Positions 58,184-64,000 of a stretch of DNA of 64,000 bases are shown here, piece after piece (positions within the stretch are counted from its first letter, which is position 1; each line of letters begins with the position of its first letter). The translations under genes were made by a program, and so were the position numbers. The notes under the pieces were generated by a model. It did no database searches and was not told where the DNA came from. It was given only the letters and a program-made list of their open reading frames with translations. The stretch is from Paraburkholderia caffeinilytica (GTDB lineage Bacteria; Pseudomonadota; Gammaproteobacteria; Burkholderiales; Burkholderiaceae). The stretch is from contig NZ_CP031466.1 of NCBI RefSeq assembly GCF_003368325.1, positions 3,100,001 to 3,164,000 on the forward strand. Direction: 5' to 3'.

Positions 58184-60619
58184 ATGACCGAACTTGCCAC
58201 ACCGTTGCGTCCAGTTGACGCTACCCCCTCCAGAACCACCGAACTCGACATCGGCGGGATGACCTGCGCCTCATGCGCAATGCGCGTGGAGAAGGCGCTC
58301 GCCAAGGTGCCGGGCGTCGCGGGCGTGTCGGTGAATCTGGCGACCGAAACGGCAACCGTCAATCTCAGCGACGCGGCGTCGGATGCCAATGCAGCCTCCG
58401 ACGCCTTGATCGCCGCCGTCAAGAAAGCGGGCTACGAGGCGTCGCTGATCGCGCCGCCGGACGCACCGGCGTCGGCTGACGAAAATGCCACCCTCGCCTC
58501 CTCCGCCGAGAGCAAACGCAACCAGACACGCCGCGAACTGGCAGCCGTACTCGCCTCCGCCGTGCTGACACTGCCGCTCGTCCTGCCGATGGTCGGCGAA
58601 TGGTTCGGCGCGCACGCAATGCTTTCCCCGTGGCTGCAATTCGGCCTCGCCTCGATCGTGCAGTTCGTGTTCAGCGCGCGCTTCTATCGGGCGGCTTACC
58701 GTGCGGTACGCGCCGGCGCCGGAAACATGGACTTGCTGGTGGCGCTCGGCACATCGGCGGCGTACGGAATCAGCGTCTACGAACTGGCGACCCATCCGGG
58801 CGACATGACGCATCTGTATTTCGAAGCGTCGGCGGTCGTGATTACGCTCGTGCGCTTCGGCAAATGGCTCGAGGCGCGCGCCAAGCGCCAGACCACAGAC
58901 GCGATCCGCGCGCTCAACGCATTGCGCCCCGAGCGCGCGCGTATCCGCGTCGGCACGGACGAACGCGAAGTTCCGCTCGCGCAAGTGCGGGTCGGCACCG
59001 TGGTGATCGTGCGTCCGGGCGAGCGCGTGCCGGTCGACGGCGCGGTGCTCGAAGGCCGCACCCATATCGACGAATCGCTGATTACCGGCGAAAGCCTGCC
59101 GGTGCCGAAGCAGGCAGCCGATCCGGTCACCGCCGGGTCGATCAACGGCGAAGGCGCGATTGCGGTGACGACCACCGCGATCGGCGCGGAAACGACCCTC
59201 GCGCGAATCATCCGCCTGGTGGAAAGTGCACAGGCCGAGAAGGCGCCGATCCAGCGATTGGTCGACCGGGTTAGCGAAGTCTTCGTGCCGTCGATCCTGG
59301 CGATGGCGGCGCTCACGCTGGTGGGCTGGCTGATCGCGGGCGCGGGTGGCGAAACCGCAATTCTGAATGCCGTCGCCGTGCTGGTGATCGCCTGTCCGTG
59401 CGCGCTCGGACTGGCGACGCCCGCGGCCATCATGGCCGGCACCGGCGTCGCTGCGCGGCGCGGCGTGCTGATCAAGGACGCCGAGGCGCTGGAAACCGCG
59501 CATCGGGTGAATGTCGTCGCGTTCGATAAAACCGGCACGCTGACGCTCGGGCAACCGTCGGTGACGGCGTTCGAGGCGATCGGCGGCCTTGGGCACAACG
59601 AGGCGTTGGCGCTCGCCGCGGCCGTGCAGCAGCATAGCGATCATCCGTTGGCGCGGGCCGTGGTGAAGGCGTATGAAGTGGCACAGGCGAGCAGTCCGCG
59701 AAACGACACGGTGGTTGAGGACGCGTCGGCGAATGGCGGCGTTGAGGCGCTGGCCGATAGCGCGCCAGGCGCTTCAGCGTCCGCTGCGACAGCGAAGGTC
59801 GCGACGGAATCGTTAGCTGCGACAGGCACGACACGCCCGACACTCACAGCAGGCGCCGCACGCGCGGTGCCGGGGCGCGGCGTGGAAGCCGACGTCAATG
59901 GCCGCACCCTGGCGATCGGCAGCACGCGCTGGCTCAACGAACTCGGCATCCCGTTGCCGCCGCAACTCACCGAGCGCGCAAAACAGCTCGAAGCCGCCGG
60001 CAACACGGTCTCCTGGCTGATGCAGCGCACCCCGCTTGTGCCCGCCGCGCTCGCACTGATCGCCTTCGGCGACACCGTCAAACCGACCGCCCGCGCCGCC
60101 GTCGAACGGCTCGCCCAGATGGGCATCAAAAGCGTGCTCGTCACCGGCGACAACCACGGCAGCGCGGCGAGCGTCGCCGAGGCACTCGGCATCGCCGAAT
60201 TCCACGCGGAAGTGCTGCCCGACGACAAGGCCCGCGTGATCCGCGATCTGAAGATCCGCAGCGCCGGCATCGTCGCAATGGTGGGCGACGGCATCAACGA
60301 CGCCCCCGCGCTCGCCGCCGCCGACATCGGCATTGCGATGGCGACAGGCACCGACGTCGCGATGCAGGCGGCCGGCATCACGCTCATGCGCGGCGACCCG
60401 GCGCTGGTGGCCGACGCCTTCGACATTTCGCGCAGGACCTGGCGCAAGATCCAGCAGAACCTGTTCTGGGCGTTCGTCTACAACCTGATCGGCATTCCGC
60501 TCGCCGCCTTCGGTTTGCTGAACCCGATGCTGGCCGGCGCGACGATGGCGTTTTCGAGCGTGAGCGTCGTGACCAACGCGCTGCTGCTGCGAACCTGGCG
60601 CGGCGCGTCGGCGCGTTAG
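58184..60619 (+). CDS. copA: Copper-exporting P1B-type ATPase
   Basis: 811 residues. One N-terminal heavy-metal-binding domain has GMTCASC (Cys28, Cys31). Eight predicted membrane helices carry the CPC metal-site motif ([14 protein letters not shown]), with TGES in the actuator domain, DKTGTLT as the phosphorylation site, HSDHPLA in the nucleotide domain and [10 protein letters not shown] at the hinge. CPC and the operator indicate Cu+ export to the periplasm. An Ala/Ser-rich insertion of about 60 residues interrupts the nucleotide-binding domain after [14 protein letters not shown] start at MTELATPL; an ATG eight codons upstream is possible. The CueR gene is not in the window. Confidence 0.94.
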   Translation: MTELATPLRPVDATPSRTTELDIGGMTCASCAMRVEKALAKVPGVAGVSVNLATETATVNLSDAASDANAASDALIAAVKKAGYEASLIAPPDAPASADENATLASSAESKRNQTRRELAAVLASAVLTLPLVLPMVGEWFGAHAMLSPWLQFGLASIVQFVFSARFYRAAYRAVRAGAGNMDLLVALGTSAAYGISVYELATHPGDMTHLYFEASAVVITLVRFGKWLEARAKRQTTDAIRALNALRPERARIRVGTDEREVPLAQVRVGTVVIVRPGERVPVDGAVLEGRTHIDESLITGESLPVPKQAADPVTAGSINGEGAIAVTTTAIGAETTLARIIRLVESAQAEKAPIQRLVDRVSEVFVPSILAMAALTLVGWLIAGAGGETAILNAVAVLVIACPCALGLATPAAIMAGTGVAARRGVLIKDAEALETAHRVNVVAFDKTGTLTLGQPSVTAFEAIGGLGHNEALALAAAVQQHSDHPLARAVVKAYEVAQASSPRNDTVVEDASANGGVEALADSAPGASASAATAKVATESLAATGTTRPTLTAGAARAVPGRGVEADVNGRTLAIGSTRWLNELGIPLPPQLTERAKQLEAAGNTVSWLMQRTPLVPAALALIAFGDTVKPTARAAVERLAQMGIKSVLVTGDNHGSAASVAEALGIAEFHAEVLPDDKARVIRDLKIRSAGIVAMVGDGINDAPALAAADIGIAMATGTDVAMQAAGITLMRGDPALVADAFDISRRTWRKIQQNLFWAFVYNLIGIPLAAFGLLNPMLAGATMAFSSVSVVTNALLLRTWRGASAR

Positions 60620-60661
60620 CGACATATACGCCGCCATATTACGCAAAGCTTTCGAAATTCC

Positions 60662-60688
60662 TAAAGATATGGGCAAATCGGCCGTAAT
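60662..60688 (+). promoter_or_regulatory. Sigma-28 (FliA) type promoter of the chemoreceptor gene
   Basis: TAAAGATA (60662-60669), a spacer of 11 bases, and GCCGTAAT (60681-60688), against the consensus TAAAGTTT-N11-GCCGATAA. It lies 70 bases before the chemoreceptor ATG. Chemoreceptors are usual members of the flagellar sigma-28 regulon. Confidence 0.65.
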
Positions 60689-60758
60689 CCTGACATAGGT
60701 GTAAACCACGCGCTCGCAGGGTTTGCGCACCTCATGTCACTCCTTACTCCGAACGCCC

Positions 60759-62732
60759 ATGGAATTTCTCTCTTTGCGCCGCGCCAGCGTCGGCGCCCGG
60801 CTTGCCGTGCTCTCGTGCGTGCTGGTGGCATTGATTTTCGCCGGCTTTACGTGGGCGCTTACGCGCAGCGCCGGTAAGCAGGTCAGCGATCAGGTGCTCG
60901 AACGCATCGCCGACAAGGACCGCTCGATCGCCGCCATGATCACGCTGTTCGACAAGGCGCTGTCGGCCGAAGTCGATCGTTCGATGTCGCTGTTCGCGAG
61001 CTTCCTGCCCACCGGCTACACGCTCGACGACACGCAGAAAGTCGACATCAACGGCGTTGCCACCCCGACCATCAAAGCCGGCGACAAAGTCCTGAACATG
61101 GACTTCTCGATTCCCGACCAGTTTCTCGAACGCAGCGGCGTGGTGGCCACCGTGTTCGCACGCAGCGGCGACGATTTCGTCCGCGTGACGACTTCGCTGA
61201 AGAAACAGGATGGCTCGCGCGCGATCGGCACCCTGCTCGACCGCAAGGGGCCGGCGTACGGGCTGATCATGGCCAACAAGTCCTACACGGGACTTGCCAC
61301 GCTCTTTGGCAAACGGCTGATTACGGAATATCGGCCGATTACGGACGCGAGCGGCCGCGTGATCGGCGCGCTGTTCGTCGGCGTGAACGTGGACAAGGAA
61401 ATCCAGTCGGTCCAGGACGGCATCGGCAAACTGAAAATCGGCGACAGCGGCTACTACTTCGTGGTCAATGCCTCGAAGGGCCCGGATCGCGGCAAGCTGA
61501 TCGTGCATCCGGCCGCCGCCGGCCAGAACGCGGACAACGCGAACGCGCCGTATCAGCAGATGCTCGACATGAAAGAAGGCCAGCTCGAATTCAGTTCCGC
61601 CGACGCGACGCTCGGCGAGCGCAACGCGCGCGACAAATTCGTGTCGTTCGTCACCGTGCCGGAATGGCAATGGCTGGTGGGCGGCGTCGCGCCGCACGAC
61701 GAGGTGATGGCGGACGTCGTCACGACGCGCGATCAATTCCTGCTGATCGGTTTCGCGCTGGTGGGCGCGTTCGCGATCGTGTTCCTGATCGCCGTGCGCC
61801 GTCTCGTGAGCCGTCCGCTCGACGAAGCCGCGAAAGCGTCCGAGCGCTTTGCCTCAGGCGATCTGAGCGTGCGTGTGGCCCAGGGTGGGAAGGCGCGGGC
61901 CGACGAAATCGGCCGCCTGATGCAGTCGATCGACGGCATCGGCGAAGGCCTCGCGCGCATTGTTTCGCAAGTGCGCAATGCGTCGACGGATATGTCGGAA
62001 GGCACCGAAAAGATCGCCGCCGGCAGCGGCAACATCGCCGCGCGGATCGCCACGCAGGCGAGCAGCCTCGAAGAAACGGCGGCCAGCATGGAACAGATCA
62101 CGTCGACCGTCCAGCAGAACGCCGACCATGCCGCTCAGGCCAACACGCTCGTCACGAATGCCGCCGATGCCGCGCTCGAAGGCGGCCGCGCCGTCGAGCG
62201 CGTGGTCTCGACGATGGGCGAGATCAGCCGCTCGTCGCAGAAGATCGCCGAGATCACCAGCGTGATCGAAGGCATCGCGTTCCAGACCAATATCCTTGCG
62301 TTGAACGCGGCTGTCGAAGCGGCGCGCGCCGGCGAGCACGGCAAGGGCTTTGCAGTGGTCGCGTCGGAAGTGCGGGCGCTCGCGCAGCGCAGCGCGGCTT
62401 CGGTGAAGGAGATCGAGGGGCTGATCGCCGCCTCCACGGCAACCGTTCAAAGCGGTTTCCGGATCGCCGAGGAAGCCAGCTCGACGATGCAGGGCATCGT
62501 TCAACAGGTCGGCCAGGTGCGCGCGATCATGGCGGAGATCAGCGTTGCGTCACGCGAGCAATCGGGTGGCATCGAGCAGGTCAATCTCGCTGTCACTCAG
62601 ATCGGTGAGGCGACCCAGCAGAATGCGACGATTGTCGGCGAGGCGGAACTCGCGGCGGCCGAGTTGCGCGGTCAGGCCGCGCGGTTGGCGCAGGTGGTGA
62701 GCGTGTTCAAGCTGGAGGCTGGGCGGAGTTAA
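60759..62732 (+). CDS. Methyl-accepting chemotaxis protein with Cache sensor
   Basis: 657 residues. TM1 is at about 12-32. A periplasmic Cache_3/Cache_2-type domain (about 40-325) has YGLIMANKSYTGLATLFGKRLITEYRPITDASGRVIGALFVGVNV and GDSGYYFVVNASKGPDRGKLIVHP. TM2 (about 328-350) is followed by HAMP (about 352-405) and a cytoplasmic methyl-accepting domain whose hairpin tip reads IAFQTNILALNAAVEAARAGEHGKGFAVVASEVRALAQRSA. There is no CheR-binding pentapeptide at the C-terminus. It senses an unknown periplasmic ligand, often a small carboxylate, and signals to CheA. ATG 60759 (MEFLSLRR) is preferred to an upstream ATG at 60723. Confidence 0.94.
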   Translation: MEFLSLRRASVGARLAVLSCVLVALIFAGFTWALTRSAGKQVSDQVLERIADKDRSIAAMITLFDKALSAEVDRSMSLFASFLPTGYTLDDTQKVDINGVATPTIKAGDKVLNMDFSIPDQFLERSGVVATVFARSGDDFVRVTTSLKKQDGSRAIGTLLDRKGPAYGLIMANKSYTGLATLFGKRLITEYRPITDASGRVIGALFVGVNVDKEIQSVQDGIGKLKIGDSGYYFVVNASKGPDRGKLIVHPAAAGQNADNANAPYQQMLDMKEGQLEFSSADATLGERNARDKFVSFVTVPEWQWLVGGVAPHDEVMADVVTTRDQFLLIGFALVGAFAIVFLIAVRRLVSRPLDEAAKASERFASGDLSVRVAQGGKARADEIGRLMQSIDGIGEGLARIVSQVRNASTDMSEGTEKIAAGSGNIAARIATQASSLEETAASMEQITSTVQQNADHAAQANTLVTNAADAALEGGRAVERVVSTMGEISRSSQKIAEITSVIEGIAFQTNILALNAAVEAARAGEHGKGFAVVASEVRALAQRSAASVKEIEGLIAASTATVQSGFRIAEEASSTMQGIVQQVGQVRAIMAEISVASREQSGGIEQVNLAVTQIGEATQQNATIVGEAELAAAELRGQAARLAQVVSVFKLEAGRS

Positions 62733-62782
62733 GGAGTCTCCTCCTTTGTCGCGTCGCTGCGCGGCGCCTTGCCGCGCAGCGA

Positions 62783-63436
62783 TCAAAACTCCACATCCAG
62801 TTCGTCGATCTCTTCCACTTCCTGCTGCGCGTCCGCGATCCACTGCTGCATCTCGGGCAGCGCCATGATGCGCTGCCCATACTCGACAATCTCCGGATCC
62901 AGCTTGACGTCGTAGGTCACGAAACGCGTCACCACCGGCGCGTACATCGCGTCCGCCGCGCTGCGCTCGCCGAACAGAAATGGCCCGCCGTACTGCTTCA
63001 GGCATTCGCTCCAGATCGTCACGATGCGGTCGATATCCGATTGCGCCCGCGCCCACACCTTGAAGCCCGGAAAATGCGCTTTCAGATTCATCGGCAACGC
63101 CGAACGTAGCGAAGCGAAACCCGAATGCATCTCACCGCAAATCGAACGGCAATGCGCTCTAGCGCGGACATCTTTCGGCAGCAGCGCCGCTTCCGGTTTC
63201 AACTCGTTCAGATATTCGGCAATCGCCAGCGTGTCCCAGATCTTGATGCCATCGTGAAAGAGACATGGCACCAGAATCGACGGCGACAGCAGCAATAATT
63301 CGGCACGCGCGGCGGGATCGTCGATCGGCATCACGATCTCTTCGAAAGGCAGGCCGCTGAATTTGGTCAGCAGCCAACCGCGCAGCGACCACGACGAATA
63401 GTTTTTGCTGCTGAGGGTGAGCGTGGTATTCGCCAT
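62783..63436 (-). CDS. Glutathione S-transferase family protein
   Basis: 217 residues. The N-terminal thioredoxin-like domain (about 4-80) has LTLSSKNYSSWSLRGWLLTKFSGLPFEEI, SPSILVPCLFHDG (cis-Pro) and IWDTLAIAEYLNE. The C-terminal all-helical domain (about 90-210) has FLFGERSAADAMYAPVVTRF. A Ser at the N-terminal helix could be the catalytic residue. The substrate is unknown. GGAGGAG precedes ATG 63434-63436. A much longer frame upstream is not supported. Confidence 0.9.
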   Translation of the reverse strand: MANTTLTLSSKNYSSWSLRGWLLTKFSGLPFEEIVMPIDDPAARAELLLLSPSILVPCLFHDGIKIWDTLAIAEYLNELKPEAALLPKDVRARAHCRSICGEMHSGFASLRSALPMNLKAHFPGFKVWARAQSDIDRIVTIWSECLKQYGGPFLFGERSAADAMYAPVVTRFVTYDVKLDPEIVEYGQRIMALPEMQQWIADAQQEVEEIDELDVEF

Positions 63437-63655
63437 ACGATTCTCCTCCATATGAGGCGTTCGTCCGACGCCTGACGATGCGCATGCACGTTGTCGGGCG
63501 CGGACGCACCAAAGCGCGGCAATTTCGGCCCGTTCCCATGACTCGCGCAATTGCTATGCCAACGTACAGGGACGGTCGCACCAGTGCGGCTGCACGATTG
63601 GCACATGACTTGCCTCTATTCGGGTTCCTTCCCTTTCTGCACTCGTGCGAAGGTT

Positions 63656-64000
63656 ATGAACCTGTTCGCATATCCCACATACCAGGCTTTCGCCGACATG
63701 ATGCAGCCGATGCGGCACGGCGCTGCACTGGTGAATCACTCGCTCGACGCCTGGCCCGCGTTTGGCGACACGTCGCATGGGCGCTCGATACGCGCGGCCT
63801 GCGAATTGTTGACGCTCGCCGGACTCACGCCTGTCAGGCCGCCGTTCGACATCGATAGCGTGGTGACGGAAGGCAAATCCGTACAGATCGTCGAGGAAGT
63901 CGCCGCACACACGCCGTTCTGTTCGCTGCTGCATTTCCGTAAGAACACCACGCTTTCGCAGCCGCAGCCGCGCGTGCTGGTAATCGCGCCGATGTCCGGC
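63656..64000 (+). CDS. Intracellular polyhydroxyalkanoate depolymerase, 3'-truncated by window edge
   Basis: 115 codons are visible before the window ends. MNLFAYPTYQAFADMMQPMR, TPVRPPFDIDSV, CSLLHFRKNT and PRVLVIAPMSG match the N-terminal part of the PhaZ family (alpha/beta hydrolase, TIGR01849 type), in which APxSGHF follows next. It would hydrolyse stored poly-3-hydroxybutyrate in the cytoplasm. The catalytic Cys or Ser lies beyond the window. The GAAGG site is unusually close to the ATG, so the start is less certain. Confidence 0.75.
   Translation, partial: MNLFAYPTYQAFADMMQPMRHGAALVNHSLDAWPAFGDTSHGRSIRAACELLTLAGLTPVRPPFDIDSVVTEGKSVQIVEEVAAHTPFCSLLHFRKNTTLSQPQPRVLVIAPMSG

Noticed and set aside
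63478..63858. Plus-strand frame overlapping the PHB depolymerase start
   Set aside because: Out of frame with the depolymerase similarity; Arg/Ala-rich and without motifs.

Overview
The window looks like Paraburkholderia or a close Burkholderiaceae relative. The DNA is GC-rich, and the long minus-strand run metZ-purF-cvpA-dedD-folC-accD-trpA-DNA methylase-trpB-trpF-truA-fimV-asd-leuB-leuD-entericidin-leuC, followed by gltA-sdhEBADC and mdh to acnA, is the order I recall from the second chromosome (chromid) of this group. Genus and replicon are inferred from synteny, not from a search.

Layout. (1) 1-6414: 3' part of treY (trehalose synthesis), a CorC/HlyC-type membrane protein, a degenerate histidine kinase, an FKBP isomerase and an AraC-type regulator. 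(2) 6513-25683: the minus-strand biosynthetic run covering methionine, purine, folate, fatty acid, tryptophan, leucine and aspartate-family synthesis, with truA and fimV between. Several joints are 4-base stop/start overlaps (fimV/truA, truA/trpF), and a 52-residue entericidin-like lipoprotein gene sits between leuC and leuD. (3) 26061-41020: a TCA-cycle block. gltA-sdhE-sdhB-sdhA-sdhD-sdhC and a GntR/HutC regulator lie on the minus strand. mdh, an HpcH/CitE-type lyase, a citrate/2-methylcitrate synthase, a small MliC-like exported protein, prpD and acnA lie on the plus strand. The gntR-mdh gap carries an 18-bp perfect palindrome beside a good sigma-70 promoter, so the GntR protein is the likely local regulator.

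(4) 41140-45647: a minus-strand signalling locus with an OmpA-family lipoprotein, a NarL-type response regulator, a hybrid kinase that has lost its dimerisation-domain histidine and N-box asparagine but keeps an Hpt domain, and an uncharacterised one-TM protein. (5) 45797-52159: a polyamine-type ABC importer (ATPase, binding protein, two permeases) divergent from a MocR/GabR-type regulator. Two strong hairpins separate the binding-protein gene from the permease genes. (6) 52274-64000: a giant AsmA-like DUF748 protein, a 13-bp tandem repeat, a DUF1254/DUF1214 lipoprotein, a copper P-type ATPase behind a CueR-type promoter, a chemoreceptor behind a sigma-28-type promoter, a glutathione S-transferase-like protein, and the start of a PHB depolymerase.

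No tRNA, rRNA, CRISPR array, prophage or insertion sequence was seen. Most of the window is conserved core metabolism. The least explained items are the kinase-dead Hpt module, the structured 131-base element after mdh, the gntR-mdh regulatory region, the orphan DNA methyltransferase in the trp operon, and the small overlapping reading frame before the methylcitrate synthase gene.
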